Assembly (NCBI GenBank): GCA_020634565.1
Contig: JACKBN010000013.1
Location: 103,733 to 167,732 of the forward strand
Direction: 5' to 3'
DNA length: 64,000 bases
From: Ardenticatenaceae bacterium
GTDB lineage: Bacteria; Chloroflexota; Anaerolineae; Promineifilales; Promineifilaceae
The notes under the pieces were generated by a model. That model had not been told where the DNA came from, did no database searches, and worked only from the letters and a program-made list of their open reading frames with translations. Each line of letters opens with the position of its first letter. The stretch's first letter is position 1. A program made the translations under genes and the position numbers. This document shows, piece by piece, positions 34,216-42,183 of the stretch.

Positions 34216-34974
34216 TTACTTGTTCTTCCGCCAGAACCAGGCCAGCTTACGATACTTTACCCATTCATAGTACGCCATGTACAGGCTCAGGCGCAAACCG
34301 TGCAGGCCATCCTTGTACCCTTCCAGGGTGACAAAACGCCAGTAAAAGTGACGCAGCGGCTGCAAAACAAAGTTGCGCGGCTTCGGCTTGACGCCTTCAT
34401 CATAGAGGATGCGGGCGTCGTAGCTGGTGTAGCTGCGCTGCTTGGCCCGAAAATGGTCAACATCCTGATAGTTGTAATGAATGAGCACCTGCTGCAAATA
34501 ACCGATCTCGCCGTCTACCACGGCAATCTCATGCACCGGGCGCTCGTAGCGCACGCAGCCATGTTTGAACAGGCGCAGCTGGTGGTCGGGGAACCAGCCC
34601 GCGCCGCGCGTAAGCTGGCCAAAGATGTAGTTGTGGCGCGGCACGTACCAGCCGCGCTCGGGCCGGTCGGCCATCACCTGGCGAATTTCAGCTCCCAGCT
34701 CTGGCGTGCCGCGCTCGTCGGCATCCACAAAAAAGACCCAATCGGTTTGCAGGCTGTCTAAAGCAGCATTGCGCTGCTGGGCATAATTTTCAAATTTGGA
34801 CTGCTGCACTTCGGCCCCGGCGGCCTGGGCCAGAACGGCCGTATCGTCCTGGCTGTACGAATCAAACACCAGCACCCGGTCGGCCCAGCCAAGCGATTCA
34901 ATGCAGGCGGTGATGTGGCTGGCTTCGTTAAAGGTGAGGATAACGGCCGTTAATTCTTGTTGGTCTGTGTTCAT
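34216..34974 (-). CDS. Family 2 glycosyltransferase, WaaE/KdtX-like
   Basis: The 252-residue enzyme starts with TAVILTFNEASHITACIESL and contains VLVFDSYSQDDT and the metal-binding FVDADERGTPEL, typical of GT-A fold family 2 transferases of the WaaE (core heptose beta-glucosyltransferase-like) subgroup. It continues with RHNYIFGQLTRGAGWFPDH and VHEIAV. A C-terminal amphipathic helix (FRAKQRSYTSYDARIL) follows. It should transfer a sugar from a nucleotide donor to a cell-envelope glycan or lipid. Donor and acceptor are unknown. Another family 2 transferase lies downstream. Confidence 0.88.
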   Translation of the reverse strand: MNTDQQELTAVILTFNEASHITACIESLGWADRVLVFDSYSQDDTAVLAQAAGAEVQQSKFENYAQQRNAALDSLQTDWVFFVDADERGTPELGAEIRQVMADRPERGWYVPRHNYIFGQLTRGAGWFPDHQLRLFKHGCVRYERPVHEIAVVDGEIGYLQQVLIHYNYQDVDHFRAKQRSYTSYDARILYDEGVKPKPRNFVLQPLRHFYWRFVTLEGYKDGLHGLRLSLYMAYYEWVKYRKLAWFWRKNK

Positions 34975-34984
34975 GGGGAAGTTG

Positions 34985-35250
34985 TATCAAAGATTCTGCA
35001 GATTGAACAGATTTCGTCTGTAGGGGCAGGTCTGTTAGTTCTTAAAAAATCAATTAGGAAAGGTGTCATTTCGAGGTCCTCCGAGAAATCTTTCTATGTA
35101 GTCAAGGCGAAAGATTCCTCACTCCGAAGACTCCGTTCGGAATGACAAGTGCAGGTTTCTCTTATTCCCCTGAAAACAAAAGGCGGACCGCAGAGCTTCA
35201 CAGAGTAAAGCGTAAAAAATCTGCGTCATCAGCGTTTATCCGCGTTCCAT
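34985..35250. repeat. Cluster of dispersed repeats
   Basis: The spacer holds GATTCTGCAGATTGAACAG (34990), a TAGGGGCAGGTCTG half-hairpin (35020), the inverted element GTCATTTCGAGG...TTCGGAATGAC (35065-35147) and TCTGCGTCATCAGCGTTTAT (35220). All have relatives in other spacers of the window. No gene is seen. Confidence 0.75.
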
Positions 35251-35253
35251 TTC

Positions 35254-36165
35254 CTAAATTCCCTTCCAGATTTGAATGACGGTTTCGTACGCCTGCTTCA
35301 TCTGGGGGTCGGTGGCTTTTTTGGCGCGGCGCTTCATGCCAATTTGCACCATCTTGCTGGCAAGACGCAGCTTGATACGGCCGTACATCTCCGCATACAG
35401 CCGCGCCCGGCTCTGCCACAAGTTAATCACCGAGGTGGCGGGCACCTGGCGTGTACTCTCGCCGCCGTAATGCACAATCTCGGCCTCCGGCACGGCATAG
35501 ACGCGCCAGCCCGCATCTTGAATGCGCCAGCTCCAATCAATCTCTTCGCAGTACATATGGAACGACTCATCAAAGCCGTTGGTAGATTCCGCCACATCGG
35601 CCCGCACCATCATCGTGGCCCCCAACGGATGATCGATGGCAAATGGTTCATTGTCGCGCGCCAGCCACGCCTGCGGGTAACGGCCGTTCCAGCGGCTCTC
35701 GTAAAAGCGAGGGGGCAGCGGGAACAGATCAAAGGCCAGCTGGCGTAAACCGGGGAAGTAAAAGGCGCTGTGTTGGAAACGGCCGTCGCCATACACCAGC
35801 CGCGCGCCCGCCATGCCGCCATCGGGCCGCTCTTCCAATGTTTTGATCAGCGCCGCGATTGCGCCGGACTGCACCTTGGTATCGGGATTAAGCAAAAAGT
35901 AGTAGCGAGGGGCGTGCGCCTTGGCCGCCGCCATGCCCTGGTTGTTGGCCGCACCAAAGCCGGGGTTGTTCTGGTTGGCAATCAGATGCACGTTGGGGAA
36001 AAGGGAGCGCACCAAATCGGCCGTGCCGTCGGTGGAGGCGTTGTCTACCACCCACACTTCACCACGCAGCCGCGAACGCTGCAAATCGGCAAACACCGAG
36101 CGCAGGCATTGCATCAGGTAATCCCGCACGTTCCAGCTAACAATGATGATGGCTACATCTAACAT
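35254..36165 (-). CDS. Family 2 glycosyltransferase, rhamnosyltransferase-like
   Basis: The 303-residue product (ATG 36165; GTG 36183 is possible) begins MLDVAIIIVSWNVRDYLMQC and has VWVVDNASTDGTADLV, NPGFGAANNQGM, YFLLNPDTKV and the late EEIDWSWRIQDAGW, all typical of WbbL/rhamnosyltransferase-type family 2 enzymes. It acts at the cytoplasmic face of the membrane on a glycolipid or polysaccharide precursor. A basic helical tail (KLRLASKMVQIGMKRRAKK) may aid membrane binding. The neighbouring glycosyltransferase suggests a shared glycan pathway. Confidence 0.88.
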   Translation of the reverse strand: MLDVAIIIVSWNVRDYLMQCLRSVFADLQRSRLRGEVWVVDNASTDGTADLVRSLFPNVHLIANQNNPGFGAANNQGMAAAKAHAPRYYFLLNPDTKVQSGAIAALIKTLEERPDGGMAGARLVYGDGRFQHSAFYFPGLRQLAFDLFPLPPRFYESRWNGRYPQAWLARDNEPFAIDHPLGATMMVRADVAESTNGFDESFHMYCEEIDWSWRIQDAGWRVYAVPEAEIVHYGGESTRQVPATSVINLWQSRARLYAEMYGRIKLRLASKMVQIGMKRRAKKATDPQMKQAYETVIQIWKGI

Positions 36166-36183
36166 ATCAATCAGATTGGACAC

Positions 36184-36256
36184 TGATTAACACTGATTTT
36201 CACTGATAAGAAAAATCCGTGTCATCTGTGTTTATCCGTGTCCCATTCATTTCATT
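36184..36256. repeat. Dispersed repeat (TGATTAACACTGATT / GTGTTTATCCGTGTCC)
   Basis: The spacer between two genes is made of CTGATTAACACTGATTTTCAC and ATCTGTGTTTATCCGTGTCC. Relatives lie at 35219-35250 and 41331-41395. Confidence 0.7.
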
Positions 36257-37438
36257 TTATTCGGTCATTAAAAGCGCTTCGTCGGTCCAGCCGAGGGTGT
36301 TGATGACAAAATGAAGCGGTTCGTAGTCGGCAGAAACGGCCGTTTCCAACCCCAGCCACGCATAAAAATCAGGCGCACAGAGCGACTCGCGGCATTGGTC
36401 CGAAGCGGCAAACTCAGACAGCAGCGGCCCGAGCTGCTGGGCCAGACTAAAGGACAGGGCACCACCCACCGCCACAGAATCGGCCGGGATGGGCGCGCTC
36501 AAAGTGAGGATGCGCGTCTCTTCAAAAATGTTGCGCGCCGTGTCATACACGCCAGAGCGCGCATCGCGCACGCGGTAGCCGCCGTTTTCCGGGCTGCCCA
36601 GCACCACCACAAAGCCAATGCCGCTGCGGCTAGGGCCAACCCCAGTCTGCCGCCAGATTTCCGGGTCATCTTCACCAAAAACCCAGTCGCGGGTTAAGAA
36701 AGGCATAAGCGGTGGCTGATAGGTGCCAGTGGCAAAATCCACCTCGCCGTTGAGCACGGCCAGCATCGCCGTGTTGTCACCGGGCAGCGACACAATTTCG
36801 GCCGGTTCAATGCCCTCGGCGGCCAGCAACGCCTGGAAGTACCAGTTATTAGGCACGCTGCTCTCGCTGGGCACGGCCCACCGCTTGCCGTCCAGGTCGG
36901 CCAGCTCGTTAATGTCGCTGTCGCGGCGCACCACAATCATGCCCGCCTGCCAGGTGAGCTCGTTGGCCTGTACGGCCGTATTGATCACCTGCGTACCACA
37001 CTGCTGGTTGGCCAGGGCCACGCCCACGGCCGTTAAAAAGCCTATGGTCTCGACGGGAGCGGCACACATCAGGTCAATCACACGCTGCTCATTATCGACA
37101 ATGCCTACCTGAAACTGCTGCCCGGTCTGCTCGACCAGCCAGTCGGCCAGCACCTGCGCCCGCTGGCTAATAATGTTGGCATCGACCACGGGGGCAAACA
37201 GCAGTTGATACGGCCGTTCCACTGACCCTGGCGCTGGTCGGGTAGACACCACCCTTTCTACAACGGTTTCGGTAACCAGACGGGTAACTTCAACTTCAAT
37301 GGGCACTTCGACGGTAGCAGAGCCGGGAACGGCCGTTTCTTCCGTCACAAGGCGCGTCACTTCAACCCTTGTTGGCGTCATGGCGCAGGCCGTCACAAAA
37401 AGTAGCGTCAGGAAAAACAAACCCCACAAACGTCGCAT
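36257..37438 (-). CDS. PhnD-like substrate-binding lipoprotein
   Basis: ATG 37438 gives a 393-residue product with lipoprotein signal MRRLWGLFFLTLLFVTAC. A Thr/Val-rich spacer with two VEVTRLVTE units follows, then a PhnD-type periplasmic-binding domain from about residue 70: LFAPVVDANIIS, FLTAVGVALAN, LADLDGKRWAVPSESS, VSLPGDNTAMLAVLNGEVDFATG. Such proteins bind phosphonates, phosphate esters or other small anions for ABC uptake or sensing. No permease or ATPase gene is adjacent, so a sensor role is possible. ATG 37450 is an alternative start. Confidence 0.82.
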   Translation of the reverse strand: MRRLWGLFFLTLLFVTACAMTPTRVEVTRLVTEETAVPGSATVEVPIEVEVTRLVTETVVERVVSTRPAPGSVERPYQLLFAPVVDANIISQRAQVLADWLVEQTGQQFQVGIVDNEQRVIDLMCAAPVETIGFLTAVGVALANQQCGTQVINTAVQANELTWQAGMIVVRRDSDINELADLDGKRWAVPSESSVPNNWYFQALLAAEGIEPAEIVSLPGDNTAMLAVLNGEVDFATGTYQPPLMPFLTRDWVFGEDDPEIWRQTGVGPSRSGIGFVVVLGSPENGGYRVRDARSGVYDTARNIFEETRILTLSAPIPADSVAVGGALSFSLAQQLGPLLSEFAASDQCRESLCAPDFYAWLGLETAVSADYEPLHFVINTLGWTDEALLMTE

Positions 37439-37686
37439 CGTCGTACCCATCCAAAAAAAGAGGCTGCCGCACAGTTAGGGCAACCTCCTGTTAACCATCA
37501 TTAGTTTACCTTGTCGCCCTCGCCCCGCCAATGGAAATCCCCATCGGTTAACGGACAGCTAACCAAAATGATCCTCTGGCACGCGCCGAGGCAAGAACCC
37601 ACCGAATCCCCGCCAATGCCTTATCGCTTGTCAGGGAATGTTGCGCGGGATGCTTCGTTGCCCTCAGCATGACAAGTAATACTTGT
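37439..37686. repeat. Spacer with GCTTGTCAGGGAATG...AGCATGACAAG element
   Basis: The 248 bases include CTTGTCAGGGAATGTTGCGC and CCTCAGCATGACAAGTA as inverted ends of an element at about 37626-37680. A weaker inverted pair GAGGCTGCC/GGGCAACCTCC is at 37459-37490. No gene was seen. Confidence 0.55.
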
Positions 37687-39096
37687 CTACTCCAAAGGCC
37701 ATTCCGGCACTTCACGGGGAGCGCATTCCGGCATGTTGCCTTCGTCGGGCATGTCCACCGTGAGCGCCTGCGGATCAACTCGCTCGTAGGCGGTAACCAC
37801 CTGCACATCTTCGTGAATCAAGCCAGCCCAGACAGTTTGCGGGTTCCGGTCGCCAAAATCGTTAACCATACGGATGCTGCCGGTGACGGTGGCTCGCGCG
37901 CCGGGCATCAGGTAGGTGTTGCCGTCAATCACCTCCAGCTCGTCCGGGCTGCCCAGGGCAAAGCGGAAGGGATAGTTGGTTAGCTCGTTTTCAAAGCCGA
38001 TGCCCAGGCGAAACACACCCGGTTTGGTGAACCAGCCCAGCGTGTTGTAGTTCCAGTCGGAATCGTACATGACGCCGGGAGGCGGCCCGCTGGTGCGAAT
38101 AGGCGTATTGCCGTAATTTTCTACCGTCAGGGTAAAGGTAAAGACGCCGCAAAGGGGAACGGCCGTTGTGTCCCACTGGACCGTGTCCCCCGCAGGCGGC
38201 GACACCACGCGCACCCGGGGCACGCCGCCAAACGCAATGGTCAGCTCGGTTTGCACCCGCACCTGCTGCCCTTCCAAATCCTGCGCCACCACCACCAGCG
38301 GATAGGTGCCATCCTCCGGTGGCGTGGCGCCCTCGTCCACCCCGCCTTCGTAATCGTACTTGTGCCAGCCTTCGGCGTTCGGCTCTACCAACGTCTCATA
38401 CTCGCTGATATGTTCTTCACGGCCATCGGGCATCTGAAGGAACACGCGCACCTGAGCCACATCTTTCACCAGGTAAAAAACGGGCTGCACCCGGTCATCA
38501 ATGCCGTCCCGATTGGGGGTGAAGATGGTTTTGTCCAGGGCAAAATCACGTATATCGGGCAGCACGGTATCGGCATCCGCAATGAGCAGTTCCCCTTGGG
38601 CCATCTCGGTTTCGTTGTCTTCATCGGTGGCGCTGACGGTCCAGGTATAACGGCCGTCTTGCAGCAGCCGCGACAAAATTTCCCCCTGAATCTGGTCATC
38701 CGGCAGCGTGTACGGATCCACTACCCCGCTAAACGTGACGCGGTATTCGCCCGCGCCGCGCGGCTCTTCCTGTCGGAAGTAAAAACGCTGGCCCGCTTCG
38801 TTCTCAAAATAGATGGAAACGGCCGCATTGCGCGAAATTTCGTAGGAGATGGTGGTGGCGTCAGTAATCCCATCGGCGTTGGGGCTGATTTCGCTCTGGC
38901 TCACCTGCACATCACGCAGCAAGCTGTTATCCCCATTGACCAAAAAGTTCACCAGGTAAACGGCCGCTATCACGACCAGCAGCGCTACCAGACCCACCCA
39001 AATGAATGTCGATTTTTGTCTCATCATGGGCGCAAGTTTACCAAACGGCCGTACCCGCGGCGAACGATGTTTAGGCAATGTTTCACCTATGCTCAT
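37687..39096 (-). CDS. Membrane-anchored protein with FlgD/CHU_C-like Ig domains
   Basis: ATG 39096 (AAGGTGAGG upstream) gives 469 residues. A short basic cytosolic segment precedes one membrane helix (TFIWVGLVALLVVIAAVYLV), so most of the protein is outside. Two domains begin with the SPNADGITD and TPNRDGIDD signatures of FlgD/gliding-type C-terminal Ig-like folds, each continuing into DGRYTWTVSATD or DGTYPLVVVAQD strands. The C-terminal third (from about residue 290) is a separate beta-rich domain with two Cys. The family suggests a surface scaffold or secretion-linked protein. Precise function is unknown. Confidence 0.75.
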   Translation of the reverse strand: MSIGETLPKHRSPRVRPFGKLAPMMRQKSTFIWVGLVALLVVIAAVYLVNFLVNGDNSLLRDVQVSQSEISPNADGITDATTISYEISRNAAVSIYFENEAGQRFYFRQEEPRGAGEYRVTFSGVVDPYTLPDDQIQGEILSRLLQDGRYTWTVSATDEDNETEMAQGELLIADADTVLPDIRDFALDKTIFTPNRDGIDDRVQPVFYLVKDVAQVRVFLQMPDGREEHISEYETLVEPNAEGWHKYDYEGGVDEGATPPEDGTYPLVVVAQDLEGQQVRVQTELTIAFGGVPRVRVVSPPAGDTVQWDTTAVPLCGVFTFTLTVENYGNTPIRTSGPPPGVMYDSDWNYNTLGWFTKPGVFRLGIGFENELTNYPFRFALGSPDELEVIDGNTYLMPGARATVTGSIRMVNDFGDRNPQTVWAGLIHEDVQVVTAYERVDPQALTVDMPDEGNMPECAPREVPEWPLE

Positions 39097-39245
39097 CCGC
39101 TTGCACCTCACCTTGCCCCTGTCTGGTGGCAATGTTACAATGCCGCCGCTTGACCACCTTCAAAAAACTTTTTAGCCACAGATTATGCAGATTTCACAGA
39201 TGTTTTTGATTTCTAATCTGTGTGATCGGCAAATTGATTACGACG
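39097..39245. repeat. Spacer with CACAGATT...AATCTGTG repeat
   Basis: AGCCACAGATTATGCAGATTTC at 39171 and TTTCTAATCTGTGTGATC at 39210 form an inverted pair before the Psd gene. Related sequence is at 34985. Confidence 0.6.
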
Positions 39246-39935
39246 ATGACAAATTATGGTAAGGATCGTGCCTGGCCTTTTGCCCAAGGGGGCGGCGGCA
39301 CGATTGCTTTTTTTACGATTTTGCTGGCAACGGCCGTTTTCCTCTGGTTCCAGTTTACCCATTGGGCCACAGGGCTATTTTTGCTGCTGGCGGCCTTCCT
39401 CTGGCTGCTTATCCTCTACTTCTTCCGCGATCCCAACCGACAAATTGAGGCCCAACCGGGGCTGGTGCTTGGCCCCGGCGATGGTGAGGTAGTGGAAATC
39501 ACCCCCATGCGGGAGGAGCGCTTTTTACAGGCCGACACCATCCGCATGAGTATGTTTCTGGACATCACCGATGTGCATGTGCAGCGGGTGCCGCTGACGG
39601 GCAAGGTGATCCTGGTACAGCGCCAGCCAGGCAAGTTTTTGCAGGCATTCCGGCCAGAAGCCTCTGAGGTGAATGAGTTTATCGCCATGATTACAGAGTC
39701 GGAGGGATACGGCCGTATTCTCACCAAACAGATCGCGGGCATTGTCGCGCGCCGCTGCCTCAACTACCTCAAACCAGGTGATAACGTCCAAACCGGCCAG
39801 CGCTTCGGCCTCATTCGCTTTAGCTCCCGTGTGGATTTGTTCCTGCCACCCACAGCCCAGATGCTCGTCAAAGTTGGCGACAAAGTAACCGGCGGCATCA
39901 CGCCCATTGCCCAATTGCCCAAGTCCTATGAATAG
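39246..39935 (+). CDS. psd: Phosphatidylserine decarboxylase-like proenzyme
   Basis: The 229-residue protein follows the short (Psd-A) layout: two membrane helices near the N-terminus, LYFFRDPNRQIEAQPG (57-72), GPGDGEVVEI, FLDITDVHVQRVPLTGKV (104-121), and C-terminal FGLIRFSSRVDLFLP (187-201). The enzyme turns phosphatidylserine into phosphatidylethanolamine using a pyruvoyl group formed by self-cleavage before a Ser. The site here reads FSSR instead of the usual GS, so Gly is replaced by Ser while the pyruvoyl-forming Ser is retained. The adjacent PssA overlaps it by eight bases and makes its substrate. Confidence 0.87.
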   Translation: MTNYGKDRAWPFAQGGGGTIAFFTILLATAVFLWFQFTHWATGLFLLLAAFLWLLILYFFRDPNRQIEAQPGLVLGPGDGEVVEITPMREERFLQADTIRMSMFLDITDVHVQRVPLTGKVILVQRQPGKFLQAFRPEASEVNEFIAMITESEGYGRILTKQIAGIVARRCLNYLKPGDNVQTGQRFGLIRFSSRVDLFLPPTAQMLVKVGDKVTGGITPIAQLPKSYE

Positions 39936-40632
39936 TCAATATCGCTACCTGATCCCCAACAGCATCACCTTCATCTCCCTCACCTGTGGCATCGTGTCTA
40001 TTTTGCTTGCCGCCACGGGGGAGCTGGTTATTGCCGCCGTCCTCATCCTCGCCAGCTACATCCTGGATTTGTTTGATGGCGCTTCAGCCCGCTACTTTAA
40101 CGCCGGCTCTGCTTTTGGCCTCCAGCTGGATTCCCTGGTGGATATGGTGAGCCTGGGCACGGCCCCCACGGTGCTGGCCTTCATGTACCTTTATCTGGCC
40201 GATGTGGCTTCCACCACGGTCATCGCTGTGCTCTCCGTTTTCTTTGCTCTGGCGGGCGCGTACCGGCTGGCCCGGTTTAACTTGCTGCCGCCCAAAGCGA
40301 GCGGTCGCGGCGATTCGGCGGGCCTCACCATTTCATCGGCGGGGGCTACGCTGGCGCTTGCCGTGGTTTCCAACATGACCATTCTCACCTTTCCCCTACC
40401 CGCCAGCTGGCTCATGCCCATCATGCTCATCTGTGGCCTGCTGATGGTGAGCCGCATCCCGTTCCCCTCGTTCCGGGGCGTGTTTAAAGGGCGGGTGCGC
40501 ATCGGCATTTTACTGGTGCTGTTTGCCGTTACGATTGCCTGGGCCACCTTTGGCAAGGCGTGGCATTTCTGGAATACGGTTTATCTGGGTTGGGGGCTGG
40601 CACGCGCCGGTTATTTGCAGTTCAATGAGTAA
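39928..40632 (+). CDS. pssA: CDP-diacylglycerol-serine O-phosphatidyltransferase
   Basis: ATG 39928 gives a 234-residue membrane enzyme with the CDP-alcohol phosphotransferase motif DGASARYFNAGSAFG plus LQLDSLVD (DG-x2-AR-x8-G-x3-D-x3-D). It has about seven membrane helices. It joins serine to CDP-diacylglycerol to make phosphatidylserine, the substrate of Psd encoded upstream. The start overlaps psd by eight bases and its end overlaps the next gene by eight bases, so the operon is tightly coupled. Serine specificity is inferred from the Psd partner. Confidence 0.9.
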   Translation: MNSQYRYLIPNSITFISLTCGIVSILLAATGELVIAAVLILASYILDLFDGASARYFNAGSAFGLQLDSLVDMVSLGTAPTVLAFMYLYLADVASTTVIAVLSVFFALAGAYRLARFNLLPPKASGRGDSAGLTISSAGATLALAVVSNMTILTFPLPASWLMPIMLICGLLMVSRIPFPSFRGVFKGRVRIGILLVLFAVTIAWATFGKAWHFWNTVYLGWGLARAGYLQFNE

Positions 40633-41308
40633 GGTAACCATTAGCTGGCAAGACAAAATCAGCGGCACGGGCCTGCATGCCTGGGCACGGATGACCAGCC
40701 GCCTGAGCCAGTTCCAGGTGACCGGCATGGAACATTTGCAAGCCGCGTTGGATCGAAAACGGCCGCTTATCTTCACCGCCTGGCATGGCATGACCATGAT
40801 GCTGGTGGGCTTTTTTGCCAACCATTATGATTTGTCCAAATTGGTGCTCATTCTGCCCGATGATTGGCGGGGCACAACGCTGGTGGTGTTTGCCAACAAG
40901 CTGGGCGTATCCACCTTCCCCATGAACCTGCACGGCGATGCCAGCATGGCCTCAGCGCGGCAGCTGGCCAACCTGGTCCGCGAGGTGAAGTCGGGGCGGG
41001 ATGCCTACATCACCCCAGACGGGCCAGAAGGGCCATCTTACATCATCAAGCCGGGCATCACCTACATCGCCCAAAAGGCCAACGCCACCATTTTACCCAT
41101 CGGGGCCTATGCGCGGCGGGGCTACCGCGTGCCGCGTTGGGACCGATATGTCATGCCTTACCCGTTCAGCAAAATTGCCATTCAGATTGGTGAGCCGCTG
41201 GTGGTGGAGAAGGGATCAGACGCAACGGCCGTTACCGCCCACCTGACCAATCAACTGCACCACGTCACCCTGCAAGCCGCCGCCAACTTCTACGAAAAAC
41301 CATTCTAG
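40625..41308 (+). CDS. DUF374/LpxL-like acyltransferase
   Basis: The 227-residue product resembles lysophospholipid acyltransferases of the DUF374 type: FTAWHGMTMMLVG (HxxxxD/G-like catalytic block near 51), then PDDWRGTTLVVF, GRDAYITPDGPEGPSYIIKPG with the TPDGP motif, and NATILPIGAYA. It probably adds an acyl chain to a lysophospholipid or a related lipid at the membrane. It is in the psd-pssA operon with an eight-base overlap, and a second family member follows downstream. Confidence 0.83.
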   Translation: MSKVTISWQDKISGTGLHAWARMTSRLSQFQVTGMEHLQAALDRKRPLIFTAWHGMTMMLVGFFANHYDLSKLVLILPDDWRGTTLVVFANKLGVSTFPMNLHGDASMASARQLANLVREVKSGRDAYITPDGPEGPSYIIKPGITYIAQKANATILPIGAYARRGYRVPRWDRYVMPYPFSKIAIQIGEPLVVEKGSDATAVTAHLTNQLHHVTLQAAANFYEKPF

Positions 41309-41406
41309 TCATTCTAGTATGGAACGCCGATAAACGCAGATGACGCCGATTTTTCTTCTTTTTATCCGCGTTTATCAGCGTCCAGTTTTTAAACTGCCGG
41401 GGAGCT
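41309..41406. repeat. Spacer with GATAAACGCAGATGACGCCGAT / ATCCGCGTTTATC repeat
   Basis: ACGCCGATAAACGCAGATGA at 41332 is mirrored by TTATCCGCGTTTATCAGCGT at 41367. It lies within an operon, between two acyltransferase genes. Related spacer repeats are at 35219 and 36184. Confidence 0.65.
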
Positions 41407-42099
41407 ATGAAAGAACCCGCGGCATCTTTGAGGATTTGTATGCCAACGTTATCTGAGCAATCATTAAAATTTCAGGGGAATGCCCTGGCCATATACCATC
41501 GTTTTCTAGCGCGCACGGTGCGCTGGCAAATTGAAGGCCAGGCCAACATTACAAAAGCCAAAGCCAGCGGACGGCCGCTTTTGTGGCTGTTCTGGCATGA
41601 GCAGCTTTCCATCTTTGTGACCTACATGCAGCGTTTTGTCGGGGGAGATAAGTTCACCATTGTCACGCTGGGCGGCGACCCGCGTGGCGATATTTTGAGC
41701 TACTTCGCCATCGCCATGAAAGCCACCCCGTACGGCGTCGATATGAAAGGGAACCCAATGGAAGCCGGTCGCCACGTGCTGCGCGTGATCGAAGCGATGA
41801 AAGCGGGCAAGGATTCGTTTCTGGCGCCAGACGGCCCTGATGGCCCGGCGTTTGCCCCAAAAGCAGGCGCGGCTTTTGTGGCCCGCAAAGCAGAAGCAGT
41901 CATTATTCCGGTGGGTGGGTTTACCCGCGCAGGCTACCCGCTGCCCCGCTGGGACAAGTATCTGATTCCCCTGCCCTTTGCCCGGCTGCACATGGTTTTT
42001 GGCGAACCGATCTTCGTCAAGCGGCGCGATAATGATGAAGAAGTGACAGAGAGAATTACGGCGGCGTTAACGGCCGTTCACCGTCAGGCCCGCAGCTAA
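41407..42099 (+). CDS. DUF374/LpxL-like acyltransferase (second copy)
   Basis: The 230-residue paralogue of the preceding gene has LLWLFWHEQLSIFV, TIVTLGGDPRGDI, DSFLAPDGPDGPAFAPKAG and EAVIIPVGGFTRAG. The Gly/Asp-rich APDGPDGP block matches the TPDGP motif of copy one. Two tandem DUF374 acyltransferases in a phospholipid operon suggest acylation at two positions of a lipid, or two chain specificities. ATG 41407 has GGGGAG three bases upstream, which is close, and ATG 41440 is a possible alternative. Confidence 0.8.
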   Translation: MKEPAASLRICMPTLSEQSLKFQGNALAIYHRFLARTVRWQIEGQANITKAKASGRPLLWLFWHEQLSIFVTYMQRFVGGDKFTIVTLGGDPRGDILSYFAIAMKATPYGVDMKGNPMEAGRHVLRVIEAMKAGKDSFLAPDGPDGPAFAPKAGAAFVARKAEAVIIPVGGFTRAGYPLPRWDKYLIPLPFARLHMVFGEPIFVKRRDNDEEVTERITAALTAVHRQARS

Positions 42100-42106
42100 C
42101 CAACAG

Positions 42107-42170
42107 AGATTGGACCATTTTTATTACCAGCTTCATACAACTGTAGCTGAGCCACAAAATGGTCCAATCT
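42107..42170. repeat. Long-arm hairpin AGATTGGACCATTTT
   Basis: AGATTGGACCATTTT pairs exactly with AAAATGGTCCAATCT over a 34-base loop, between convergent genes. It shares its arms with the element at 21901-21960 but not its loop. Confidence 0.85.
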
Positions 42171-42183
42171 AAAAACTCTAAAC

